Origin: Bacteroidota bacterium
GTDB taxonomy: Bacteria > Bacteroidota > Bacteroidia > Chitinophagales > Chitinophagaceae
Direction: 5' to 3'
Assembly: GCA_023440945.1 (NCBI GenBank)
Contig: JAEZRL010000443.1
Coordinates: 1-5,764, forward strand
Length of the DNA: 5,764 nt
In this document: piece by piece, positions 1-5,764 of the stretch
Layout: each line of letters starts with the position of its first letter
How positions within the stretch are numbered: the first letter of the stretch is position 1
Notes under the pieces: generated by a model
What the model was told of the DNA's origin: nothing
Database searches by the model: none
Seen by the model: the letters and a program-made list of their open reading frames with translations, nothing else
Program-made: the position numbers and the translations under genes

Positions 1-1446
1 GCATTAACCATCAGTTCAAATACATTAAATATAAATGGAACGATCATAGGCAATGGAAGTTTAACAGGTACAACACAATCCAATTTGGTTATTGGCGGAA
101 ACGATGGTGGCAATGCAGGTGTATTAAGTTTTACAGGAGGTTCAGGTATTTTAAATAGTTTGACGATAAAAAGGTTCGGTGCAAATGCGCAAGTTGATTT
201 AGGATGTGATCTCGACATCAAATCGCTTACGTTAACGCATGGAATTATCACAACGGGTTATCATCTCTTTATAAAAAACAATACAGGTTCATACACGCCT
301 CCTGTTGATTATACAGATAGCTGGATATGTACCTGCAACAGCGATGGATCAACCTTAAATATCCCCAAACCTTATGATGGAAGCGCAGGCTTCAAATTAA
401 CACATGTGTTATCAAATAAAGAGGCATGGTTTCCGGTTGGTGCCGATTTAAACAGTCCAAACAAAATGTATATTAAAAACACAGATGAAACATCTGAAGA
501 TAATTATGCAGTTTTTGTTGGAAAAGGAGATATTGGCCATACGCCTGATCCAAGAGTTAACCGTATATGGTATGTATCGAATATTTCACCAACAGTAAAA
601 GCTTCTATGAAACTTTTCTTCACCAAAAGAGCACCGGGAGAATTTGGATTGGAGCAGGATGAAATTGAAAACGGATTTGATTACAACGATATTCGTCTTC
701 TGCAAAAAGATTATCGCAATACAAATTATTTTATCAATAAATCTTCAGGTACTGATATTGAAAAAGCAGGAACTGAACCACCATATAATGTAGAAGTACA
801 TGCTTCTTATAACGTTGGTGTAAGTCCTGATGCTTCAGATACTTTAGTAAATGGAATTACCAGTTTTAATATGTTCTCTGTTGTTGGCGGACATCTTTCT
901 ATTCTTCCAATTAAGATCATCAACTTTCATGCTTTTCATCAAAATGGACATATCAATATTTCATGGACGAACTTAATTGAATCAGAAATCAATTATTATG
1001 AACTTGAACGTTCAAATGATGGAATTCATTTTGTTTTTGCAGAGAAGATAACAGCAAAAAATGCAAATGCTAAACAGGAATATTTATTGAAAGATGAACA
1101 TTTTAAAAAAGGAGCAAATTTTTATCGGCTTAAGATAGTTGAAAAAAATGGAAGCATTAGTTACTCTCCTATTGAGCTTGTTCAAATAATCATGGATGAA
1201 GAGATAAAAGTTTATCCCAATCCTGTTACTGCACGTCATTTTACTTTATACGCAAATGTTTTACCAGGAAGATATGCATTGCAATTATTTAGCTCTTCCG
1301 GGCAAATGATATGGCAAAAAACAATTGAAACAATTGATGGAAGTATTGCAGAGAATATCGTTCTGCCTTTGCTTGCAAAAGGAAAATATGAGTTGATATT
1401 AATGAATGAAAAAAACCGTTTCACAAAGAGTTTGATGATACAATAG
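1..1446 (+). CDS. Secreted protein with C-terminal type IX sorting domain (3' part of gene)
   Basis: The reading frame is open from the first base to a TAG stop, so 481 residues of the C-terminal part are visible and the true start is upstream of the window. A TTG at position 85 is in frame but is only an internal codon. Residues 1 to about 75 are rich in G, N, T and S with short alternating beta stretches, like the beta-repeat regions of Bacteroidota surface proteins. Residues about 303-395 resemble the fibronectin-like module that often precedes the sorting signal, with the segments ISWTNLIESEINYYELERS and FYRLK. Residues about 401-481 look like a T9SS type A sorting domain: a YPNP motif at residues 405-408, then LPGRYALQLFSSSGQMIW, and a final GKYELILM strand near the end. 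By family knowledge such proteins cross the outer membrane through the type IX system and are released or anchored to the surface. The function of the N-terminal part is not recognisable. A WICTCN segment near residue 110 may hold a disulfide (inference). Confidence 0.85.
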   Translation, partial: ALTISSNTLNINGTIIGNGSLTGTTQSNLVIGGNDGGNAGVLSFTGGSGILNSLTIKRFGANAQVDLGCDLDIKSLTLTHGIITTGYHLFIKNNTGSYTPPVDYTDSWICTCNSDGSTLNIPKPYDGSAGFKLTHVLSNKEAWFPVGADLNSPNKMYIKNTDETSEDNYAVFVGKGDIGHTPDPRVNRIWYVSNISPTVKASMKLFFTKRAPGEFGLEQDEIENGFDYNDIRLLQKDYRNTNYFINKSSGTDIEKAGTEPPYNVEVHASYNVGVSPDASDTLVNGITSFNMFSVVGGHLSILPIKIINFHAFHQNGHINISWTNLIESEINYYELERSNDGIHFVFAEKITAKNANAKQEYLLKDEHFKKGANFYRLKIVEKNGSISYSPIELVQIIMDEEIKVYPNPVTARHFTLYANVLPGRYALQLFSSSGQMIWQKTIETIDGSIAENIVLPLLAKGKYELILMNEKNRFTKSLMIQ

Positions 1447-1496
1447 AATGAGAGGTTAAAGGCTGAAAAGTAAAATTCAAATCTTACGTTTCATTC

Positions 1497-2345
1497 TCAT
1501 TTCTTCCATCCCCATTTTAAAAAAGAAGGAAAAGCTTTTGCCCATGAAGGAACATCATGTTTTCCATCAGGCAATTCCAGGTACATAATATCGTCGTCCT
1601 TATAACCTTTTTTCTTAAGTTCTTTTATCAAATCCATTGCATCATCAATTGAATCAATAATACCGTTATTATTACGATCTTGCGCTTCATCCAACAGTCC
1701 GCATTCAATAAAAAATTCAAGCTGTGGCTGATAAACTCCTTCTCTTATTTGCCTGTGCATAATACGATCGGTGTTTTCATCATAACCATCTTCATAACTC
1801 TTGCTGCGCCACCATAATGAGCCACTGAAAATACCCACTTTTGAAAATTGGTTTGGATAATTCCAAACAATGTCCAAAGCACTTAAACCACCCATCGAGA
1901 AACCTGCAAAAGATTTTGATTTAAAAGCACTTATTTTGAATTTCTTATAAAGAAAAGGAAGCAGTTCTTCAAAAATAAATTGAGTATATAATGTAGCTTT
2001 TGCACCACGACCTTCATAATCTGTTTCGTTGGCAGTGCCGTATTCATTCATTCTGTCTTCACCGCAATAAATACCAGCACAAATCAAAGGATATATGCTC
2101 TTGTCAGCGATAAGACGATCAAGCATTACAGCAAAAGGTACAGGCATTCGTGGAAGATCCTGCCCATCATTTATTAGTAATAATTCATGATCAGATACAT
2201 TTATTTTTTTAGAAGGCAGATATACATCTATTCTTACTTCTCTTTTTAAATACTTTGAAGAAATGTTCTCTTTTCTAACAACAATTGTTTTCGTTTTTTG
2301 TCTCTTTAATAGTTGTAATGCTTTCAACCCTTTCGTTTTTGCCAT
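1497..2345 (-). CDS. Alpha/beta hydrolase, enterochelin-esterase-like (putative esterase family)
   Basis: A 282-residue serine hydrolase of the esterase D/Fes type (alpha/beta fold, PF00756-like). The nucleophile elbow GFSMGG lies at residues 148-153 with Ser150. NDGQD at 60-63 fits the strand and oxyanion region. His263 in DGKHD is the likely catalytic His; the acid is probably Asp219 in ECGLLDE, which is less certain. Residues 223-234 form a striking EF-hand/dockerin-like loop (D-x-N-x-N-G-x-I-D-x-x-D) just before the last helices. I chose the ATG at 2345 because homologous folds begin close to this point. The frame stays open to an ATG at 2486, which would add 47 Lys-rich, low-complexity residues encoded by A-tract DNA and resembling no signal peptide. 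No signal peptide is visible from either start, so a cytoplasmic location is inferred. It is divergent from the ATP-grasp gene and may act with it, for example by hydrolysing an ester or amide substrate or product. The substrate is unknown. It is convergent with the T9SS-cargo gene, with a 50-base gap. Confidence 0.85.
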   Translation of the reverse strand: MAKTKGLKALQLLKRQKTKTIVVRKENISSKYLKREVRIDVYLPSKKINVSDHELLLINDGQDLPRMPVPFAVMLDRLIADKSIYPLICAGIYCGEDRMNEYGTANETDYEGRGAKATLYTQFIFEELLPFLYKKFKISAFKSKSFAGFSMGGLSALDIVWNYPNQFSKVGIFSGSLWWRSKSYEDGYDENTDRIMHRQIREGVYQPQLEFFIECGLLDEAQDRNNNGIIDSIDDAMDLIKELKKKGYKDDDIMYLELPDGKHDVPSWAKAFPSFLKWGWKK

Positions 2346-2585
2346 AAAAATAAGCGTGATTTCAATAACGACTGCTATTTCCACTTTCCAGAAAACATTC
2401 TTAAAAAAATCTTTTGATTGCAGACACTTTTTAGTCGAAGGTTTTATTTTTTTCCGATTAGTTTTTTTAAATTGGCAAACGTTCATTTTTTAAAACTTAT
2501 GAAACTTAGCATAAAGCTTAAACACCGGGAAAGTGAAAATGCGACGTTCCGTTTGTCCTTTTAATAACCATAAAAATATTTTCGA
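2346..2585. promoter_or_regulatory. Divergent intergenic control region between hydrolase and ATP-grasp genes
   Basis: These 240 bases separate two divergent genes and should hold both promoters. The left part (2400-2490) is full of A and T tracts; on the hydrolase strand these are A-tracts that could act as UP-like elements. The part from 2346 to 2486 is also open in the hydrolase frame and could be read as an N-terminal extension, which I disfavour. On the + strand the only good promoter-like match is at 2552-2584, listed separately. On the - strand, -7-like octamers occur at 2501-2508 and 2492-2499, but no TTTG lies at the right distance. No hairpin, riboswitch or RNA gene was recognised. 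Confidence 0.5.
2552..2584 (+). promoter_or_regulatory. Putative Bacteroidota-type promoter of the ATP-grasp gene
   Basis: TTTG at 2552-2555 is followed after 21 bases by TATTTTCG at 2577-2584. This fits the known Bacteroidota consensus TTTG, 19-21 bases, TAnnTTTG, with one mismatch (C for the third T). The -7 box ends only one base before the ATG at 2586. If the promoter is used, transcription would start at or within a few bases of the start codon, giving a leaderless or nearly leaderless message. In DNA this AT-rich a chance match is possible. Confidence 0.4.
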
Positions 2586-3542
2586 ATGAAAAAGATCGGA
2601 ATTTTATACGGCAAGGAGCGCAGTTTTCCCAACGCTTTCATCGAACGAGTAAACAGCAAAGGTGTTGAAGGAATTACGGCAGAGCCGGTACGCATTGATA
2701 AAGTTATACAGGGAGAACGAACAGAATATGCCGTTATTATTGATCGTATAAGTCAGGATGTGCCTTTTTATCGTGCTTATTTAAAAAATGCAGCTTTATG
2801 CGGAGCTGCAGTTATCAATAATCCTTTCTGGTGGAGTGCAGATGAAAAATTTTTCAATAATTGCCTTGCCACAAAAATTGATGTACCTGTTCCCAAAACG
2901 GTTATCATTCCTTCAAGAGAACTACCTGACGATACTTCACATGAATCGTTTGCCAATCTTGCCTATCCTTTAGATTGGGAAAGCATTTTCAATTACGTTG
3001 GTTTTCCTGCTTACATGAAGCCTTTTGCCGGTGGCGGATGGAAAAACGTTTATAAGCTAAACAGCATAGACGAATTTTTTGATGCCCATGCTGAAACAGG
3101 ACAACTTGTTATGATGTTGCAAGAAGAAATTGTTTTTGAAGAATATTATCGCTGTTATTGTATTGGCGGAAAATATGTGCGCATTATGCCTTACGAACCG
3201 AGACATCCTTATCATTTGCGTTATGTGGCAGATTTTTCGCCTTCGCCAGAACGTTTACAAAAGCTTGAACAGATTGTTTTGAGCCTGAATAAATATTTAG
3301 GCTATGATTTTAATACCGTTGAACTCGCTGTTCGCAATGATGTTCCTTATGCAATTGATTTTTGTAATCCGGCTCCCGATGCCGAACGCATGAGTGTTGG
3401 TGAAGAAAACTTTAACTGGGTGGTTGAAATGGCTGCTACTTATGCTATTGAAAAAGCACAATTACATGAAGACGGAAAAGATAATCTTACCTGGGGAGAA
3501 TATGTTCAACGCAGCAGCACCAAACAAAATTTATATCCATAA
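2586..3542 (+). CDS. ATP-grasp domain ligase (RimK/D-Ala-D-Ala-ligase-like fold)
   Basis: A 318-residue protein that fits a complete ATP-grasp enzyme. By family knowledge these activate a carboxylate as an acyl-phosphate and join it to an amine or thiol. The N-terminus MKKIGILYGKERSFP is a typical first strand of the pre-ATP domain and supports the ATG at 2586. NNPFWWSADEKFF (78-90) and VPVPKTVIIPS (100-110) form the linker into the ATP domain. YMKPFAGGGW (143-152) carries the likely ATP-contacting Lys145 and a glycine loop. LQEEIVFEEYYRCYCIGGK (178-196) supplies the adenine/ribose side and Arg189. ELAVR (246-250) and IDFCNPAPD (257-265) hold the expected Mg-binding acids Glu246 and Asp258 with Asn261. 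No signal peptide is present, so it is probably cytoplasmic. It lies on the same strand as the Uma2 and GCS2-type ligase genes and opposite the hydrolase. I infer that it works with the GCS2-type ligase on a peptide-like metabolite. Its substrates cannot be read from the sequence. Confidence 0.88.
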   Translation: MKKIGILYGKERSFPNAFIERVNSKGVEGITAEPVRIDKVIQGERTEYAVIIDRISQDVPFYRAYLKNAALCGAAVINNPFWWSADEKFFNNCLATKIDVPVPKTVIIPSRELPDDTSHESFANLAYPLDWESIFNYVGFPAYMKPFAGGGWKNVYKLNSIDEFFDAHAETGQLVMMLQEEIVFEEYYRCYCIGGKYVRIMPYEPRHPYHLRYVADFSPSPERLQKLEQIVLSLNKYLGYDFNTVELAVRNDVPYAIDFCNPAPDAERMSVGEENFNWVVEMAATYAIEKAQLHEDGKDNLTWGEYVQRSSTKQNLYP

Positions 3543-3558
3543 AACATTAAAAGAATAA

Positions 3559-3574
3559 TGTACTTAGCTGTACA
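3559..3574. repeat. Short inverted repeat TGTAC-N6-GTACA
   Basis: A perfect 5-base inverted repeat with a 6-base spacer lies 16 bases after the ATP-grasp stop. It has no following T-run, so it does not look like an intrinsic terminator. It could be an operator-like dyad or a chance match. Confidence 0.2.
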
Positions 3575-3607
3575 AACTACTATTAAGCTTTGGTTGTGTC
3601 ACTCACT

Positions 3608-3617
3608 TGAACGTTCA
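3608..3617. repeat. 10-base perfect palindrome TGAACGTTCA
   Basis: A perfect self-complementary decamer lies in the gap between the ATP-grasp and Uma2 genes, about 55 bases before the preferred Uma2 start. It overlaps the alternative TTG start at 3607. It could be a binding site for a dimeric regulator; a single short copy is weak evidence. Confidence 0.2.
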
Positions 3618-3672
3618 GTTCTTTATTCAGCAAAATGAAATAACAACACAAATTCAAGTAACATTCAATGTT

Positions 3673-4284
3673 ATGTTTACAGTTTATAACGACGATACCA
3701 AAGAATATATACAAGTTGATGAACCCGATGCTTCGCTTACTTATACATATGCCGATTATCTTAAATGGAAGTTTGAAGAAAGGCTTGAATTATTCAGAGG
3801 AAAGATATTTAAGTTAGCTGCACCGAATACAAAGCACCAAGAATTGATTCGCAATATTCTTCTTCCATTTGGAAACTTTCTGCATAGAAAAAATTGTCAG
3901 GTTTTTGTTGCCCCATTCGATGTTCGTTTACCCGTTCAAAATAAAAAAAGAGATGATGAAATAACAACTGTGGTTCAGCCTGATCTTTGTGTTGTTTGCG
4001 ATCCTTCAAAATTAGATGAGAGAGGTTGCATTGGTGCACCAGATATTGTAATAGAAATTCTTTCACCGGGCAATAACAAAAAAGAAGTCCAGGATAAATT
4101 TGAATTATATGAAGAAGCCGGTGTGAAAGAATATTGGGTTGTAATTCCTCCTACAGAAAACATCATCATTTATACTTTAAAAAATGGAAAATACATTGGT
4201 AGCAAGCCTTTTGCTCCAGGCGAAATAATAACATCATCGGTATTACCCACACTTATCATAGATGTAAAAGAAATTTTTAATTAA
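3673..4284 (+). CDS. Uma2 family (DUF820) restriction-endonuclease-fold protein
   Basis: A 203-residue protein with the Uma2 pattern. TYADYLKW and ERLELFRGKIFKLAAP near the N-terminus include the conserved E-L-x-x-G (Glu39, Gly43). PFDVRLP follows, then QPDLCVV with Asp104. IVIEILSPG has Glu128, and DKFELYEEAGVKEYWVV (141-157) has Lys142. These acids and the lysine form a plausible PD-(D/E)xK-like metal site, so the nuclease core looks intact; real activity is unknown for most of this family. I chose the ATG at 3673, which gives near the usual family length. The frame is also open from a TTG at 3607, adding 22 unremarkable residues. No Shine-Dalgarno sequence is visible at either. A 130-base gap separates it from the ATP-grasp gene, but only five bases separate its stop from the GCS2-type gene, so it is probably co-transcribed with the latter. 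Uma2 genes are often dispersed, multicopy genes of unclear role, so this may be a passenger inserted into the ligase operon. Confidence 0.85.
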   Translation: MFTVYNDDTKEYIQVDEPDASLTYTYADYLKWKFEERLELFRGKIFKLAAPNTKHQELIRNILLPFGNFLHRKNCQVFVAPFDVRLPVQNKKRDDEITTVVQPDLCVVCDPSKLDERGCIGAPDIVIEILSPGNNKKEVQDKFELYEEAGVKEYWVVIPPTENIIIYTLKNGKYIGSKPFAPGEIITSSVLPTLIIDVKEIFN

Positions 4285-4289
4285 TACGT

Positions 4290-5396
4290 ATGTCCAATCT
4301 CAGCTATAAAAGTTTTACGCTCGGTGTTGAAGAAGAATACATGGTTTTAAATCCTGAAACAAGAGAACTTACCAGCCATGAACAAAAGATCGTGACCGAA
4401 GGCCAGAAAGTAATAAAAGACAAAGTAAAAGCGGAAATGCACCAGGCTGTTGTAGAAGTAGGAACAGATATATGTGCAGATATAGACGAAGCTTATCGCG
4501 ATGTTTCTGTTTTGCGAAAAACAATTTCTCAGATAGCCGGTGATCTTGGTTTTTGGGTAGGTGCTTCGGGCACACATCCCTTCAGTCATTGGGAGAGGCA
4601 ATTAATAACAGACCATGCAAGGTATAGCCAGATAGTAAACGAGTTACAGGACGCTGCACGAAGCAATCTCATTTTTGGTTTACATGTACATGTTGGAATG
4701 GAAGACAGAAGGATGGCTATTCATATTGCCAACTCTGCCAGGTATTTTTTGCCACATGTGTATGCACTTAGTACTAACTCACCTTTCTGGGAAGGAAGAA
4801 TAACCGGTTATAAATCTTTCCGAACAAAAGTGTTTGATAAATTTCCACGCACCGGAATTCCTGATTATTTCGAAAGCATTGAAGCATACGAATCCTATGT
4901 AAAACTACTTGTCAAAACCAATTGTATTGACAATGCAAAGAAAATCTGGTGGGATCTGCGGGTGCATCCTTTCTTCAACACGGTCGAATTCCGCATTTGC
5001 GATGTGCCCATGACAGTTGATGAAACCATTGCAATCACTGCTTTGTTCCAGGCTATTTGTGCAAAACTGTACAAGCTGCGTACACAGAACATGAACTTCA
5101 TCATCTATCAACGCGCATTAATAAACGAAAATAAATGGCGGGCAAGTCGTTATGGAATTGATGGAAGTTTGATAGATTTTGGTAAAGAAATGGAAGTGAA
5201 CACGAGAGCATTGATCTACGAATTACTTGATTTTATTGATGATGTGGTGGACGACCTAGGCAGCCGTCATGCGATCAATAACATAAGAAGGATGTTAGAA
5301 ACAGGAACAGGCGCTGATCGCCAGCTTGCAGTATTTGAACAAAATCATGATATGAAAGAAGTAGTAGATTATATTCATGATCAGTTTTTATTATAA
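4290..5396 (+). CDS. Carboxylate-amine ligase, YbdK/GCS2 family (glutamate-cysteine ligase-like)
   Basis: A 368-residue protein, almost the length of E. coli YbdK (about 372), of the glutamate-cysteine ligase type 2 superfamily. The metal/ATP motif GVEEEY is at residues 12-17. EMHQAVVEVGTDIC (49-62) supplies further acidic ligands. GLHVHVG (130-136) is the family HxHxG signature. STNSPFWEGRITGYKSFR (161-178) and WWDLRVHPFFNTVEFRICD (220-238) carry the substrate and phosphate-binding residues. NKWRASRYGIDG (281-292) closes the site. By family knowledge it activates a carboxylate (often the glutamate side chain) with ATP and couples it to an amine; E. coli YbdK shows only weak glutamate-cysteine ligase activity, so I do not name it gshA. 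The ATG is five bases after the Uma2 stop, which suggests translational coupling. With the ATP-grasp enzyme it makes the second ATP-dependent amide-forming step in this cluster. The protein is predicted to be cytoplasmic; its substrates are unknown. Confidence 0.92.
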   Translation: MSNLSYKSFTLGVEEEYMVLNPETRELTSHEQKIVTEGQKVIKDKVKAEMHQAVVEVGTDICADIDEAYRDVSVLRKTISQIAGDLGFWVGASGTHPFSHWERQLITDHARYSQIVNELQDAARSNLIFGLHVHVGMEDRRMAIHIANSARYFLPHVYALSTNSPFWEGRITGYKSFRTKVFDKFPRTGIPDYFESIEAYESYVKLLVKTNCIDNAKKIWWDLRVHPFFNTVEFRICDVPMTVDETIAITALFQAICAKLYKLRTQNMNFIIYQRALINENKWRASRYGIDGSLIDFGKEMEVNTRALIYELLDFIDDVVDDLGSRHAINNIRRMLETGTGADRQLAVFEQNHDMKEVVDYIHDQFLL

Positions 5397-5465
5397 GAAC
5401 AACCTTTTACTGCATTACGTTTTAGAAAAGCCTCTTATGGATTTAGGATTTAACTTCGCCTTTGA

Positions 5466-5764
5466 ATGAGGGCAATCATCTATAAATCTACGGGCAGTTG
5501 GTATGTTGCAAAAACAACAGAAGGAAGCACTTTTAATGCGAGAATAAAAGGTATTTTTAAAATTGACGGCATCACTTCTACCAACCCTATTGCTGTAGGA
5601 GATGAAGTAGAAATAGAATTGGAAGATGAAGCAGAGAATACTGCCATCATTACCAAAATTCACGAACGTAAAAATTACATTGCCCGCAGTTCGCCTCATA
5701 ATAAAAAACAGCATCATATTGTAGCAGCCAATCTTTATCAAACGCTACTCTTTGCTACATTAAA
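5466..5764 (+). CDS. rsgA: Ribosome small-subunit-dependent GTPase RsgA, N-terminal part
   Basis: The frame opens at an ATG directly preceded by an in-frame TGA, which fixes the start, and runs 99 codons off the end of the window without a stop. The visible part matches the N-terminal OB-fold of RsgA (YjeQ): FNARIKGIFK, then TNPIAVGDEVEIE, then ITKIHERKNYIARSSPHNKKQHHIVAANLYQTLL, the last leading into the circularly permuted GTPase domain. By family knowledge RsgA binds the 30S subunit and helps late 16S rRNA maturation and release of assembly factors. The GTPase motifs and the zinc-binding C-terminus lie beyond the window. The position where many homologues have a Asn-x-Asp-Gln sequence reads Asn-Leu-Tyr-Gln here. 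It is 69 bases after the ligase gene; that gap shows no terminator hairpin, so read-through is possible, but its housekeeping role makes a shared function unlikely. Confidence 0.88.
   Translation, partial: MRAIIYKSTGSWYVAKTTEGSTFNARIKGIFKIDGITSTNPIAVGDEVEIELEDEAENTAIITKIHERKNYIARSSPHNKKQHHIVAANLYQTLLFATL

Noticed and set aside
1446..1501. Possible terminator: AATGAGA (1447-1453) can pair with TCTCATT (1495-1501) between the two convergent genes.
   Set aside because: The stem is only seven bases with a loop of about 41 bases and no T-run follows, so it does not look like an intrinsic terminator.
2401..2470. T-tracts on the + strand upstream of the ATP-grasp gene, as a possible terminator.
   Set aside because: No stem precedes the tracts, and no + strand gene ends there.
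2492..2508. -7-like octamers on the - strand (TAAGTTTC and TAAGTTTT) that could drive the hydrolase gene.
   Set aside because: No TTTG lies 19-21 bases upstream of either, and such octamers are common in DNA this AT-rich.
4347..4601. Open frames on the - strand inside the GCS2-type ligase gene, and similar ones at 3809-4169 and 4895-5111.
   Set aside because: They are antisense to genes with intact, recognisable motifs and have no family resemblance.
5397..5465. Possible promoter (TAACTTCG at 5451-5458) for rsgA.
   Set aside because: No TTTG or TTG occurs at the expected upstream distance, and the box would sit only seven bases before the start codon.
5415..5741. A 108-codon open frame on the - strand at the right end.
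   Set aside because: It lies opposite the rsgA start, whose protein is clearly recognisable on the + strand; the - strand product is Cys/Phe-rich and resembles no family.

Overview
The window looks like chromosomal DNA of an AT-rich Bacteroidota bacterium, probably near the Chitinophagaceae/Sphingobacteriales. The evidence is a C-terminal type IX secretion (T9SS) sorting domain with a YPNP motif on the first protein, a lack of clear Shine-Dalgarno sequences, and a promoter-like site of the Bacteroidota TTTG / TAnnTTTG type. The taxonomic call is inference from protein style. No RNA gene, CRISPR array, insertion sequence or prophage gene was seen.

Layout. (1) Positions 1-1446, + strand: the 3' end of a large secreted or surface protein ending in a T9SS sorting domain; its start lies outside the window. 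(2) Positions 1497-2345, - strand and convergent with it: an enterochelin-esterase-like alpha/beta hydrolase. (3) Positions 2346-2585: a divergent, AT-rich regulatory gap. (4) Positions 2586-3542, + strand: an ATP-grasp ligase. (5) Positions 3673-4284, + strand: a Uma2-family (DUF820) nuclease-fold protein. (6) Positions 4290-5396, + strand: a YbdK/GCS2-family carboxylate-amine ligase that starts five bases after the Uma2 stop. (7) From 5466 to the window end, + strand: the N-terminal third of the ribosome-assembly GTPase RsgA, running off the end.

The interesting unit is the central one. Two unrelated ATP-dependent amide-bond-forming enzymes (ATP-grasp and GCS2-type) sit on one strand, next to a divergent esterase/peptidase-like hydrolase. 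I infer an amidoligase cluster that makes, or ligates and trims, a small peptide-like or gamma-glutamyl-like compound. Neither substrate nor product can be read from the sequence. Association of GCS2 and ATP-grasp amidoligases has been proposed in comparative-genomic work, so the pairing itself is probably not new. The unusual points are the Uma2 gene between the two ligases, tightly coupled to the second, and a dockerin/EF-hand-like calcium-loop motif near the C-terminus of the hydrolase. The flanking T9SS-cargo gene and rsgA look like ordinary neighbours.
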